From: Acinetobacter terrestris
GTDB taxonomy: Bacteria; Pseudomonadota; Gammaproteobacteria; Pseudomonadales; Moraxellaceae
Length of the DNA: 64,000 bases
Direction of reading: 5' to 3'
Assembly (NCBI RefSeq): GCF_004331155.1
Contig: NZ_SJNZ01000010.1
Coordinates: forward strand, 1-64,000
In this document: in pieces, positions 32,776 through 43,717 of the stretch
Layout of the letters: every line of letters starts with the position of its first letter
How positions within the stretch are numbered: position 1 is the stretch's first letter
Notes under the pieces: generated by a model
Seen by the model: only the letters and a program-made list of their open reading frames with translations
Told to the model about the DNA's origin: nothing
The model's database searches: none
Position numbers and translations under genes: made by a program

Positions 32776-34035
32776 TTAAGCCGCGTTGGGATAACGCTGA
32801 ATCGATAAACCTTCAGTATTAATGTCGGTTTTATGATTGAGTACCAAATCGCTGATCAATTTGCCTGAACCACAGGCCATGGTCCAACCCAAGGTGCCAT
32901 GACCGGTATTTAAAAACAGGTTACTGAAACGGGTCGCACCAATAATTGGCGTGCTGTCCGGTGTCATTGGACGCAGGCCGGTCCAGAATGTCGCCTGTTG
33001 CATGTCGCCACCCGGAAATAAATCCTGAGTCACCATTTGCAAGGTGGCACGGCGATTTTCATTCAAGCCATGATTGAAGCCACTCAGTTCCGCCATACCG
33101 CCGACACGAATACGCTCGTCAAAACGGGTAATTGCAATTTTATAGGTTTCATCCAGTACCGTAGATTGCGGGGCAAAAGCAGGATCTACAATGGGAATGG
33201 TGAGCGAGTAGCCCTTGACCGGATAAACAGGTAAATCCAGATTCAGCGGTTTGAGGAAATCACGTGAATAACTGCCAAAAGCCAGCACATAACGGTCTGC
33301 GGTAAGCACTTTTCCATCCACCACCACACCTTTGATTTCATTGCCTTCAACCACCAGTTTTTCAACGCTCTGGTTAAATTTGAAATCGACGCCCATGTCT
33401 TTGGCAAGATTGGCTAAGGCATTGGTAAACAGATAACAATCCCCTGTTTCATCATTCGGCAAATGCAAGCCACCGACCAGCTTATCTTGGGTAAAGGCTA
33501 AGGCCGGCTCAACTTTCGCCAGGTCTTGTTTAAGCAATAATTCATAATCCACGCCGCATTCTTTCAGGACTTGAATATCACGCTGTACCGCTTCAAGCTG
33601 CGCTTCATTACGAAACACCTGCAAGGTGCCCTTTGAACGGTTTTCGTAGTGAATACCGGTGGCTTTACGCAAATCTCTTAAGCAGTCGCGGCTATATTCG
33701 GCCACGCGGGTCATGCGTTCCTTGTTAATGGCATAACTTTGTGGATTACAGTTTTTCAGCATTTGTGCCATCCACTGTAATTGCCACATGCTGCCATCCA
33801 TATTGATCGCCAGCGGTGCATGATGTTGAAACATCCATTTCACTGCTTTAAACGGTATACCAGGTGCTGCCCATGGGGTTGAATAACCGGGAGAGATTTG
33901 ACCTGCATTACCGAAACTGGTTTCTTCCGCCGGGCCTGCCTGACGGTCTAATACAGTCACGCTTGCGCCTTGCTGCGCGAGGTAATACGCACTTGCAACA
34001 CCAATAACACCACTACCCAATACAATTACGCGCAT
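32776..34035 (-). CDS. dadA: D-amino acid dehydrogenase small subunit
   Basis: A membrane-associated flavoprotein that oxidises D-alanine to pyruvate and ammonia, feeding electrons to quinone. The 419-residue protein has the FAD motif [20 protein letters not shown] and the DadA block [14 protein letters not shown]. The start is the ATG at 34035 (MRVIVLG) with GAGGGATTGAAA in front; an extension to 34056 runs across that site. It is first of dadA-dadX-ridA-cycA and divergent from the Lrp-type regulator, which likely controls it. Confidence 0.95.
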   Translation of the reverse strand: MRVIVLGSGVIGVASAYYLAQQGASVTVLDRQAGPAEETSFGNAGQISPGYSTPWAAPGIPFKAVKWMFQHHAPLAINMDGSMWQLQWMAQMLKNCNPQSYAINKERMTRVAEYSRDCLRDLRKATGIHYENRSKGTLQVFRNEAQLEAVQRDIQVLKECGVDYELLLKQDLAKVEPALAFTQDKLVGGLHLPNDETGDCYLFTNALANLAKDMGVDFKFNQSVEKLVVEGNEIKGVVVDGKVLTADRYVLAFGSYSRDFLKPLNLDLPVYPVKGYSLTIPIVDPAFAPQSTVLDETYKIAITRFDERIRVGGMAELSGFNHGLNENRRATLQMVTQDLFPGGDMQQATFWTGLRPMTPDSTPIIGATRFSNLFLNTGHGTLGWTMACGSGKLISDLVLNHKTDINTEGLSIQRYPNAA

Positions 34036-34174
34036 TTTCAATCCCTCGAGCAACATCTAGTTTATTTACCTAGTATATTTTTGCTTTGATAGTTTTTTTC
34101 ACTGTTTTATTGACTATAATCCAGGTAATTCGATGGATTTATCGTGAAAAAAATCTAAAAAAAGGGAAAAACTG

Positions 34175-34639
34175 ATGCGTAAATTAGACCGTATCGATCA
34201 TCAGATTTTAGACATCTTGCAAAAGGATGGACGGATTGCGATTAGCGAACTGGCGGCTCGGGTAAATTTATCAACTACACCCTGTTCAGAACGGGTAAAA
34301 CGCTTGGAACGCGACGGCATTATCATGGGCTATTACGCACGTTTAAACCCGGAACTGGTCGATCGGAATTTACTGGTATTTTTAGAAATCAAACTGTCTG
34401 CCAAATCGGGAGATGTCTTTGACCAAGTGGCCCGTGACCTGGTCGAAATTCCGGAAGTTTTAGAATGCCATCTCATTTCAGGCGAGTTTGATTATCTGGT
34501 AAAAGCGCGCCTGAAAGAAATGAGCGCCTATAGACGATTATTAGGGGATCTGTTAAAAAAACTGCCCTCTTCTGCTTCCTCACACAGTTATATCGTTATG
34601 GAAGAAGTCAAAGAAAGTTTCTATTTAGACCTGGGTTAA
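34175..34639 (+). CDS. dadR: Lrp/AsnC-family regulator of the dad operon
   Basis: A 154-residue regulator with an N-terminal helix-turn-helix (DHQILDILQKDGRIAISELAARVNLSTTPCSERVKRLE) and an RAM ligand-binding domain from about residue 70. It is divergent from dadA across a 139-base spacer that contains TATAAT at 34115-34120 as a possible -10. By analogy with E. coli Lrp and Pseudomonas DadR it probably senses alanine or leucine and controls dadAX. It could also be the global Lrp; sequence alone does not separate the two. Confidence 0.85.
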   Translation: MRKLDRIDHQILDILQKDGRIAISELAARVNLSTTPCSERVKRLERDGIIMGYYARLNPELVDRNLLVFLEIKLSAKSGDVFDQVARDLVEIPEVLECHLISGEFDYLVKARLKEMSAYRRLLGDLLKKLPSSASSHSYIVMEEVKESFYLDLG

Positions 34640-34701
34640 GGGGCGTGTATTGTTTTCATTAGCGCAGATGTGTTTTGGGCTGGCTTTAAACACTAGACAT
34701 T

Positions 34702-34726
34702 AAAAAAGGATCACCCGATCCTTTTT
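34702..34726. terminator. Bidirectional terminator between dadR and the HAD gene
   Basis: AAAAAGGATC and GATCCTTTTT form a 10-base stem with an ACCC loop, between convergent genes. Confidence 0.9.
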
Positions 34727-34764
34727 ATGCATTTGAAAACAGGTTTTACTTTAGCGCACGCACT

Positions 34765-34786
34765 CATTTAAATGCTCATTTAAATA

Positions 34787-34798
<12 letters not shown>
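34765..34798. repeat. Three copies of a 12-base TTTAAAT-centred unit
   Basis: CATTTAAATG, CATTTAAATA and AATTTAAATG occur at 12-base intervals. The last copy covers the stop codon (34787-34789) of the minus-strand HAD gene. The cores are self-complementary. No function is evident. Confidence 0.75.
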
Positions 34799-36303
<1,505 letters not shown>

Positions 36304-36413
36304 AAAACAGGATGGATCAAGCTGATCATCAATAGCTTTATGTTGTTTGAGATCAGATTTTTTATACTGATTTTTAGTCGCTCAAATCTGAATTTTATTG
36401 CACCACTCAAAAA

Positions 36414-36441
36414 ATAAGGCATGTATAAATACATGCCTTAT
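36414..36441 (-). terminator. Perfect 13-base hairpin, probable terminator of the DUF1508 gene
   Basis: ATAAGGCATGTAT and ATACATGCCTTAT pair perfectly around AA. On the minus strand TTTTTT follows, as expected for a terminator. On the plus strand no T-run follows, so thiD may not use it. Confidence 0.75.
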
Positions 36442-36459
36442 CATATCCATCAACTAAAG

Positions 36460-36795
36460 CTAGGCAATGAGTTCTTTAATCTTGGTGGTTGATCCATTGT
36501 TTTTGACTGATTCTATGCCTTTCTCACGTGATTGCTCACTTGAATAGAAGTGGCTACGACCAATAATCTGATGATTCACCGCTTTCAGGTTAAAATAAGG
36601 CTTACCATTTTTCCCGTCTAGACGTTCATAACGACTATTATCTATGCTATTTCTCTGAACTGATTCAATGCCCACCTGTACAGAGGCCTTTGCCTTATAG
36701 AGTTCACTGGTTAAGATGACTTCTCCATTTCCAGCTTTTAACACAAAACGATATTGTCCATCGTCGACTTGACTGATTTCATACCATCCAGCCAT
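36460..36795 (-). CDS. DUF1508 (YegP-like) protein with two repeats
   Basis: A 111-residue protein made of two tandem DUF1508 units: the first about residues 8-52 (YRFVLKAGNGEVILTSE) and the second about 60-103 (PYFNLKAVNHQIIGRSHFYSS). Each unit has the KAGNxxxIxxS pattern. These small proteins are often stress-induced and have no known activity. RBS AAGGGGATTGAA precedes the ATG. It is monocistronic. Confidence 0.88.
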   Translation of the reverse strand: MAGWYEISQVDDGQYRFVLKAGNGEVILTSELYKAKASVQVGIESVQRNSIDNSRYERLDGKNGKPYFNLKAVNHQIIGRSHFYSSEQSREKGIESVKNNGSTTKIKELIA

Positions 36796-37042
36796 TTCAA
36801 TCCCCTTTATTATTTTAAAATTTATAAGAATTTGATTATTTTTTATTGTTCAAAACATGCTGTTTTATAGAATATAAATAATTTTCGGTTTTTAAATGTG
36901 GTTATTTTGTAATCAAAAATATCTGAGCCTTGGTTTTATAAAAGTGCATTTTAGCCGGTTAAATTTGACTTAAATTGATTCAATAAAAAAATAAAGATCA
37001 AGAGAATAAAAGCAAATCTAGCCTCTTGATCATCATTCAAGC

Positions 37043-37402
37043 CTAGACAATTTTCTTGGAATAAGTGGCTTTCTGCATTTCTAAAATTTCCACGCAAATC
37101 TGTACGTTGACTTGGCTCTGCGGTGGTAAATGCTGTTCGATTGTAGTTAATAATGCTTGGGAAATTTCCTGTTGTAATTCCACACTGCGTCCGGTTAATA
37201 AAGAAACTTTGGCATGTAAATATGCTTGCGAAGCGTCTCCCAAGCCAATGACATAATCTTGCTGGCAAATGGCACGGCTTTTCACTTCATTGGCAGCCTT
37301 AACATATGCACCATCAAGCATGGCTTGGTTTAAGGCAAGTAAGAGTGGTTTTGGATCAAGGTTTTCAATATTGTCTGAATATTCAACATGGATATGGGGC
37401 AT
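37043..37402 (-). CDS. 5-carboxymethyl-2-hydroxymuconate isomerase-like tautomerase
   Basis: A 119-residue member of the tautomerase superfamily. Pro1 after Met removal (MPHIHVEYSDNIE) is the catalytic base, and the length matches HpaF/CHMI. In homoprotocatechuate degradation CHMI isomerises a ring-cleavage product, but no other hpa gene is near, so this may be a stand-alone paralogue with another substrate. Its leader region is AT-rich with a weak ribosome site. Confidence 0.8.
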   Translation of the reverse strand: MPHIHVEYSDNIENLDPKPLLLALNQAMLDGAYVKAANEVKSRAICQQDYVIGLGDASQAYLHAKVSLLTGRSVELQQEISQALLTTIEQHLPPQSQVNVQICVEILEMQKATYSKKIV

Positions 37403-37673
37403 AACAAAATATTCTTTAAAGGTTTGCTGTTGTTATACCATTTCATTTGCCCAATCATAAGCGCAATCAAGCCATATTTAAGCCCAGTGCTGTTTTATAG
37501 ATCAAACATTCACAACCTGTGTATATCCTTTTGGAAAGCTGATCCTTCCAGTCTTTCAAATTTTTTGGACAGATCATAAATTCTCAAGTGCATGATTGCT
37601 GCCTGATCAAACGGCCTCATAAAAAAAAGCCCCAACATCCCTGCTAGAGCTTTTACATTTCAATCTGGGTGAA

Positions 37674-38015
37674 TTAAGCTTTTTTCACAAATTCAGATTT
37701 CAATTTCATTGCACCCACCCCATCAACTTTACAATCAATGTCATGACCATCGCTTGAGTCGGGTAATAAACGAATGTTTTTCGCTTTGGTTCCGACTTTA
37801 ATGACCGATGAAGAACCTTTAATTTTCAAGTCCTTGATTACGGTAACTGTATCGCCATCGGCAAGGATATTGCCATTTGAGTCTTTAATAACCGTCGCCT
37901 GTTCAGCGCTGCTTTCACCCTCTTTCCATTCATGAGAACATTCCGGGCAAATCAGTAAATCGCCATCTTCATACGCATATTCTGAATTACATTTGGGGCA
38001 ATTTGGCAAAGACAT
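37674..38015 (-). CDS. yjdM: Zinc-ribbon protein YjdM (PhnA domain)
   Basis: A 113-residue cytoplasmic protein with a zinc ribbon at the N-terminus (CPKC near residue 6 and CPEC near residue 23). The PhnA/YjdM C-terminal domain follows ([35 protein letters not shown]). The start at 38015 (MSLPNCPK) follows GAGGTTTTTT; a longer in-frame start has no ribosome site. Despite the old PhnA name it is not phosphonoacetate hydrolase. The function is unknown. Confidence 0.88.
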   Translation of the reverse strand: MSLPNCPKCNSEYAYEDGDLLICPECSHEWKEGESSAEQATVIKDSNGNILADGDTVTVIKDLKIKGSSSVIKVGTKAKNIRLLPDSSDGHDIDCKVDGVGAMKLKSEFVKKA

Positions 38016-38110
38016 AAAAAACCTCAAAAACTCTACTATAGCATTTTATAAGTCAGTCTCTTGCTTAAAACCCTACTTATTTCATGGAATAAAAGCAGGC
38101 AAGATAAAGA

Positions 38111-38458
38111 TCAGCCTTGTTCCAAAAGCTGTTTCAGTACAATCACATGGTTATAATCTTTACTCTTGGCTGCGGTAATTAAAGTGACTTGTTCCTGCTC
38201 AGCAATCTTCCGAATTTGCTGCAATGTCTTTGCCTGTTGAACAAGTTCCGCTGTATAGCGCTGTTGAAAGATCTCCCAATATTCAGGATCGTGCGCGTAC
38301 CATTTGCGCAGTTCAGTCGAGGGCGTGATTTCCTTGGGCCACATATCAATTTGAGCATCCTGCTTTTTGATGCCTCTGGGCCAAAGTCGATCGACCAAAA
38401 TCCGTTTACCATCTGACGCTAAAACTTCGGCATAGGCACGCTTGATTTGAATTTGCAT
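38111..38458 (-). CDS. DUF488-family protein (YeaO-like)
   Basis: A 115-residue protein with the family blocks DGKRILVDRLWPRGI and LRKWYAHDPEYWEIFQQRY, and TLITAAKSKDYNHVIVL at the C-terminus. The function is not established. The SRPBCC gene ends 11 bases upstream of its start on the same strand, so they are cotranscribed. Confidence 0.88.
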   Translation of the reverse strand: MQIQIKRAYAEVLASDGKRILVDRLWPRGIKKQDAQIDMWPKEITPSTELRKWYAHDPEYWEIFQQRYTAELVQQAKTLQQIRKIAEQEQVTLITAAKSKDYNHVIVLKQLLEQG

Positions 38459-38469
38459 GGGTCATCTAT

Positions 38470-38916
38470 TTATTGATCCGGAATTTCGGCATTCACCAAT
38501 AAAGTCAGCAATTGCAAGGATTCCTGCCATCCCAGATAACAGGCTTCTGCCGGAATTACATCTGGAATACCCGATTGGGTAATATGAACTTCCGTGCCCA
38601 CAGAAACTGGGTGGAACTGAATCGTGACTTCAATTTGACCGGGTAAGTTTGGGTCATCGAACTGGTCGGTATAACGCAACAACTGGTTAGGCATAATTTC
38701 ATGATAGGTTCCACCAAAAGACTGGCTGGTACCGGTGGTAAAATTGCTAAAAGACATTTTATAGCTGCCTCCCACTTTCGCATCAAGATGATGGACTTTG
38801 GCGGTAAAACCATGCGGCGCCATCCATTTAACCAAGGCATCAGGATCGATAAAGGCTCTAAACACCCGTTCTGGCGGTGCGGTGAATACACGGTGAAGTT
38901 TGACAGTACTGGGCAT
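38470..38916 (-). CDS. SRPBCC (AHSA1-like) domain protein
   Basis: A 148-residue START/Bet v1-fold protein of the AHSA1 (activator of Hsp90 ATPase-like) group. RVFTAPPERVFRAFIDPDALVKW at the N-terminus and the YHEIMPNQLLRYTDQF region are typical, and there is a C-terminal long helix region (YLGWQESLQLLTLL). Such proteins bind hydrophobic ligands; the ligand is unknown. It is first of a two-gene unit with the DUF488 gene. Confidence 0.85.
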   Translation of the reverse strand: MPSTVKLHRVFTAPPERVFRAFIDPDALVKWMAPHGFTAKVHHLDAKVGGSYKMSFSNFTTGTSQSFGGTYHEIMPNQLLRYTDQFDDPNLPGQIEVTIQFHPVSVGTEVHITQSGIPDVIPAEACYLGWQESLQLLTLLVNAEIPDQ

Positions 38917-39128
38917 TGTTTTTTCTCACTTTTTGTTGTTTTGTGTGTTTAGTCTACTGCGGTTGATTCCTGGCTATGTATGGCTTTGGTATGACATTCA
39001 GAGCAGATTTTTACTGCATTTTCCTCTACTGAAAAATGCTCAACCGCTTCCAGAATATTTCTACATTTACAACAGCCCTGCTCAAGCAGATAGGTTTAAT
39101 TTAATTCTAGCTTCCAAACATAAATAGC

Positions 39129-40226
39129 TTAATCCGGCATGTCATCAATCTGATGGGGTTCTGTACGCGGCTGGCTATTCATGTGATGCCTAAAAGACGA
39201 TGAACGTTCATATGCCTGCATACGCACCCTCATAATGGAACCCAATGGCTGATGTTCTTTCACGCCATGCCAAGGGTTAAAAGACAGCACATCATCGGAA
39301 TAAACCCGACGTGCCGGACTAAAAGTATCCTGCTGGGGAAAGTGCAAATGGCCAATGACCTGATGCGGTGATTCCTGCTCTTTCCACAGCACAGCCGCAT
39401 CCTCGACAGGCATAGTCCTCAGATCGGTACATAGCTGTGCACGAATCACATAATCTGCTGCATTCTTCTGAAAGAAATCCCGGACGATGTCACGAATAGC
39501 GGAATCATCATTGATTTGCATCTGGATGCCGGTGAGTTTCTTCACGGAGTCAGATTCGGGTGCGACACTGATTTTGGCAATATAGTCACCATAACGAAGC
39601 GCTGCCATACTATGATAAGTTTCGCCCAACACATGATGCTGGCTACGTGCCAGACCTTTTAAGCTTGCAGGTGCGGGAAACCCTGCACGATTTACCAGAT
39701 AATCTACGCCACGCATCACCTGACGCAAGCTGCGCATAACCGGTTCAGGCGCCTGTTCTGCCTCCGTAATAAAAGGCAGCATTTGCTTATACTTACGCAC
39801 TGTCCCAAAAGTCAGCACCGGAATATTGACCATCAGAAAATCCTGGTGATGACCATCACTCGGATCATTCGGCAATAAGCGCTGCCCCGGCACGTTTAAA
39901 ATTTTAAGGGCAAAACCATGAGGAGCCGGAGTTTTATCGCTATGCAGATCACCCGGCGCAGCCGATAGACGTACCATCACGTCATAATAGCCCGGATGAG
40001 CAAAAATCCCTTGAGCCAAATGAGCCGGCAAATTTTCAGGAACAGTCAAAATGCCTTTCAGGAAACCATGGGATTTTGCATGTGCATCACGAACCGCGTG
40101 ACGGTGCCGGTCAAAAACCTGGTTATTGGTCTGCGCCATCTGTTCTGTAATATGCAGAATATCCTCTTCTTCATTTTCCTGTATTTGCTCGACTTCGGGA
40201 CGATAGCTCACGTAATTCGCACTCAT
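39129..40226 (-). CDS. Catalase-family (SrpA-like) heme protein
   Basis: A 365-residue protein of the compact catalase-related group. The distal His region is in RDAHAKSHGF (about 47-56), APHGFALKILNVPG matches the catalase core, and the C-terminal MRVRMQAYERSSSFRH has the R-x3-Y pattern of the proximal heme tyrosine. It lacks the long arms of classical catalases (about 480 or more residues). It has no signal peptide. It may be a peroxidase or organic-peroxide-acting heme enzyme rather than a true catalase. RBS AAGGAAGCAAGT precedes the ATG. Confidence 0.82.
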   Translation of the reverse strand: MSANYVSYRPEVEQIQENEEEDILHITEQMAQTNNQVFDRHRHAVRDAHAKSHGFLKGILTVPENLPAHLAQGIFAHPGYYDVMVRLSAAPGDLHSDKTPAPHGFALKILNVPGQRLLPNDPSDGHHQDFLMVNIPVLTFGTVRKYKQMLPFITEAEQAPEPVMRSLRQVMRGVDYLVNRAGFPAPASLKGLARSQHHVLGETYHSMAALRYGDYIAKISVAPESDSVKKLTGIQMQINDDSAIRDIVRDFFQKNAADYVIRAQLCTDLRTMPVEDAAVLWKEQESPHQVIGHLHFPQQDTFSPARRVYSDDVLSFNPWHGVKEHQPLGSIMRVRMQAYERSSSFRHHMNSQPRTEPHQIDDMPD

Positions 40227-40497
40227 ACTTGCTTCCTTCTGATTTTTTGAATATGGATCAACTGCACTGAATTTTTTGTATTAATCTAACAAGGAGTTCG
40301 CTTTACAAGTTAATTCATTGGTTAATGCTTTGAGGGTCTTTGGTAAATACGACATTCAGACCGAGTCAAAGACCGATGAGGTGAAAAATAGAGCACGTCA
40401 AAAAATTGAAAAGTGATTTAACTTTCCAAGTTTCGTGCTTATGCTTTGCTCAGAGGTCCAAATCATTTTCCAAAAATGATGAGTTTTGTTTTAGCTT

Positions 40498-42912
40498 TTA
40501 GCTTAAAACATCTTGAAGAGAGTCGCCCTTGGCTTGTTGCAACTTGGCGATTTCCTCTAGCTTTTGGGTTTGTGCCTTGTCACTGGTCAGTGTCTGAATT
40601 AAGTCGTCTGCAAGCTGGTTTAATAACAGCAGATCATCTTCACTCATCTGCCGAACCTGCTTATCCAGAACACAAAAGCTGCCTAACACCACACCTTGCT
40701 TAGTACGTAAAGGTACACCGGCATAAAACTTGATCTTATTTCTGTTTAACTCCGGGTTATGGGTAAACCGCGGATCTCGGTCTATATCTTCAATGATCAG
40801 TGCTTCATTCTGATGAACCAGATGGGTACAAATAGATTCTTCCCGGGGAATGCGTGCCTCTATCGGATTTTGATTTTCATCTGCCAGCGGACTGGCTGGG
40901 GTATTCACCCATTTTTCATCGACCAGGGAAATTTGCGCATATTTCACATTAAATGCCTGGCAGGCTTCTTCAATATACTGCTGATAAATCAGTAAAGTTT
41001 CAGGTTGAAGCAATTGCAGTTCATGCAAAGCCGCCAAACGTTCCGGTTCATTTTCCGCAAGCAATTCACGTGCAGGATTTTTACCCTGTTGTAGCATCAG
41101 CGCATCAATACTCAGCATCAATTCATTGACCGTGGATACTACGGCATCCGGTTGAAAACGGTTTTGAATCTCGTCCCGCAATTCATCGCTGACATTGCCC
41201 CAGGTGGCAAAAATAATTTTAATATTCGGCAGGCGTTTACGGATGCGATGATTCAACAAGCGAATTTGTGCCAAAGGCTGCCGATGAAACATGGAAATGC
41301 AAAGCATCTGGGTATTTTCTGGCAAGGATTCAAGCACATCCATTTTTGATTGAATCAGTACTTCATTATGGCTTTGCGCTGCAATTTTTCTTAAGTTTAA
41401 ACCATGGGCCAACATGGAAGATGCCCATACATCAATTTCCCAACGCGCCCCCAGGCAGACCACTTGCGCAGGACCAGCGGTATTTGGAGCCGGGTACTTT
41501 TGCTGGAAATCATGATTAAACAGCTTCAAGCCCTGATGCATTCTTAAACGGTGCTCGGCACTTGCTTCGGTACTATGTCCTTGTGAAAATAAACGAATGG
41601 CGGGAATGGCAACATCGTCATAAAAGGCATTGACCTTACGAACGACGACTTCCTCACTGGGCTTTTTCGGCAATTTCTGTTGAATATAATCCTGGGCAAC
41701 TTCAAGGGCATCCTCTACTTCATCGGCAACCAGGCGCTGGTAAAAGCGTTCCGGTGGCGTCAGTACCGGTTCGCTACCAATCAGGGTTTTGATAAATCCC
41801 AATGCCGGAATATAGTGAGCCAATACCAATAAACACGCCGTCAATGGCGTCGAGAGAATCAGTCCAGCAGGCCCCCATAGCGTAGTCCAGAATGTCGCCG
41901 CAAGAATAATCGCCAAAGTGGAAAGACCGGTACTTTCACCATACAACCACGGTTCAATCACATTGTTACTAATCAGCTCGAGTAACAGAATCAGCCCAAT
42001 AGTCCAGAGCACCATATTCCAGCCCGGATCAACCGCAAATGCCAGGGTAATGGGAAATAAGGCCGAGATCATGGGCCCGACATAGGGTAAAAAGCGCATT
42101 CCGATCGCGACAATTCCCCACATAATGGCAGCAGGCACACCAATCAGCCATAAGCCCACGGCCATGGGAATGCCGAAAGTGACATTTACCAACAGCTGCA
42201 TCCGCAAATAGGTTCCAATCCGGTCTGCTGCATCATCCAGTGCATCTGTACCGACGTTTAAATTGCCACCCAGCAATTTCAGCAAACGGTCATGCAAGTC
42301 TTTGCGACTGAGTAAAATCAGTACCACAAACAGAAAAACAATACCGACAGTGGCCAAGGGATGAAAGATTCTCGCGCCCCACTGCATTGCCGTTTCAGTG
42401 GTACTGGCTTGCTGCCCCACCACCTGCACCTGCTGCACCCCCTGGGTTTGTTCAACTGGCGTGACGTCCTGTATCGAGCTTTCCACCGTGTCAATGGTCT
42501 TGATGGCACCGTCCCATACACTTGGCCCAGAAGTATAGCTTTTCACCGAATCGAGTTTTTGTTTAATCGTGTCCTGATATTGCGGCAACTCCTGACTTAA
42601 ATTCCCCAGTTGATAACCGAGATAAGTTGCAGCCCCCCCTATGACACTTAAAGCAAACAGCACCACAAGTGCAATCGATGGAAGTTGCGGCAAACCCCAT
42701 TTTTTCAAGCGTGAAACTAAAGGTTCAAGTAAAAATGCCAATAACACCGACAGTGCCAAAGGAATCAGAATATCTTTTCCAAAATACAGGGCTAAAATAA
42801 TCAGCGCAGCAATCACAAACCCCGCCATCACACGTAAAATATGCCGGGTCTGAGTTTCATCATTTACAGGAGGTAATGGAGATTGTGAATTTAGCGTTTT
42901 TTCCCTATTCAC
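40498..42912 (-). CDS. AI-2E family permease fused to a Rossmann-like domain and a GAF domain
   Basis: An 804-residue three-part protein starting at GTG 42912, preceded by AAGGATATTAAC. Residues about 22-375 form an AI-2E/PerM-type permease with eight or so helices, including the family's IPMAVGLWLIGVPAAIMWG and EPWLYGESTGLS regions. Residues about 483-606 look like an alpha/beta B12-binding-like domain (VVCLGARWEIDVWASSMLAHGLNL, IIFATWG), without an obvious cobalamin histidine motif. Residues about 624-776 are a GAF domain (FYAGVPLRTKQGVVLGSFCVLD). The layout suggests transport gated by a cytoplasmic ligand. The substrate is unknown. Confidence 0.82.
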   Translation of the reverse strand: MNREKTLNSQSPLPPVNDETQTRHILRVMAGFVIAALIILALYFGKDILIPLALSVLLAFLLEPLVSRLKKWGLPQLPSIALVVLFALSVIGGAATYLGYQLGNLSQELPQYQDTIKQKLDSVKSYTSGPSVWDGAIKTIDTVESSIQDVTPVEQTQGVQQVQVVGQQASTTETAMQWGARIFHPLATVGIVFLFVVLILLSRKDLHDRLLKLLGGNLNVGTDALDDAADRIGTYLRMQLLVNVTFGIPMAVGLWLIGVPAAIMWGIVAIGMRFLPYVGPMISALFPITLAFAVDPGWNMVLWTIGLILLLELISNNVIEPWLYGESTGLSTLAIILAATFWTTLWGPAGLILSTPLTACLLVLAHYIPALGFIKTLIGSEPVLTPPERFYQRLVADEVEDALEVAQDYIQQKLPKKPSEEVVVRKVNAFYDDVAIPAIRLFSQGHSTEASAEHRLRMHQGLKLFNHDFQQKYPAPNTAGPAQVVCLGARWEIDVWASSMLAHGLNLRKIAAQSHNEVLIQSKMDVLESLPENTQMLCISMFHRQPLAQIRLLNHRIRKRLPNIKIIFATWGNVSDELRDEIQNRFQPDAVVSTVNELMLSIDALMLQQGKNPARELLAENEPERLAALHELQLLQPETLLIYQQYIEEACQAFNVKYAQISLVDEKWVNTPASPLADENQNPIEARIPREESICTHLVHQNEALIIEDIDRDPRFTHNPELNRNKIKFYAGVPLRTKQGVVLGSFCVLDKQVRQMSEDDLLLLNQLADDLIQTLTSDKAQTQKLEEIAKLQQAKGDSLQDVLS

Positions 42913-43065
42913 GTTAATATCCTTATTATTTTTGATGATTGTTTCTATATTTAAAATTTTATGTGCTGAAATTCTAGAGGGTTACTGTAAGTAATACCTA
43001 TTCTGCTGATTCCCCTTTCAGTTCAAGCCCCTTATTTTTTATTCTTGGCCAAATATTTAGGCATT

Positions 43066-43100
43066 AAAAAACCCTAACCGTTTGCACTGCCAGGGTTTTG
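43066..43100 (-). terminator. Terminator downstream of rraB
   Basis: AAAACCCT and AGGGTTTT pair with a 17-base loop, and TTTTTT follows on the minus strand. It lies about 85 bases after the rraB stop, which is rather far. Confidence 0.65.
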
Positions 43101-43185
43101 TGGTATCTCATTCAAAAAGAGCAATTCTTAATAAGCCATTGATGAATAACAGACACTATTTTTAAATATTATTCAATTACTTGAA

Positions 43186-43566
43186 TTAACTTTTAAGTTC
43201 ATCTTCCATGTCTTCGTCATCATAGACATAGGCCATGCAACCCCAGCCATCATATTCGCCGCCGTGTTGTTCAGCAATTTTAGTGAACCATTCTTCAATA
43301 TCGACAATGTCTGAATAGTCAGGTTCCATATACATATAAATAGTGATAATCCACTCTAGCGTATCGGCTTCTTCATCTTCAAACAGGCTGATTTTTTGTT
43401 CTTCTTTCAGCAAATAAAGCGCACATTTTTCGGCTTGTTCTTGGGTATGAAAAGCAATCGAAAATTCAATTTCATGTGCTTCAGTCAGATCGTCACCATC
43501 TTCAGCCATTTGCCAAAGTACGTTACCGTTTTCGTCATCTGGGAATTGTTCAAAATCGCGTGTCAT
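43186..43566 (-). CDS. rraB: Regulator of ribonuclease E activity B
   Basis: A 126-residue, very acidic protein of the RraB family, which binds RNase E and changes which mRNAs it degrades. FPDDENGNVLWQM near the N-terminus and the GGEYDGWGCMAYV C-terminal block are characteristic, and the D/E-rich tail is usual. RBS AAGGAAACGCCC precedes the ATG. It appears monocistronic. Confidence 0.9.
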   Translation of the reverse strand: MTRDFEQFPDDENGNVLWQMAEDGDDLTEAHEIEFSIAFHTQEQAEKCALYLLKEEQKISLFEDEEADTLEWIITIYMYMEPDYSDIVDIEEWFTKIAEQHGGEYDGWGCMAYVYDDEDMEDELKS

Positions 43567-43717
43567 GGGCGTTTCCTTATCTTAATCATTTAAATCTATA
43601 ACATTGTACCCAGATTAGCTCAAGTTTGTTTCATTTTAGCGCTTCAAAAGATTCTTTCTATTGCTGATCCATTCAAGTTGTTTTCTGTTTTATCCGTGCA
43701 AAATGGTCTGCACGCCA

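Noticed and set aside
37388..37579. 63-codon plus-strand frame upstream of the CHMI-like gene
   Set aside because: It lies mostly in AT-rich spacer, with no ribosome site and no recognisable motif.
37620..37670. AAAAGC/GCTTTT hairpin after the yjdM gene
   Set aside because: The stem is only six mostly A-T pairs with a long loop; not convincing as a terminator.
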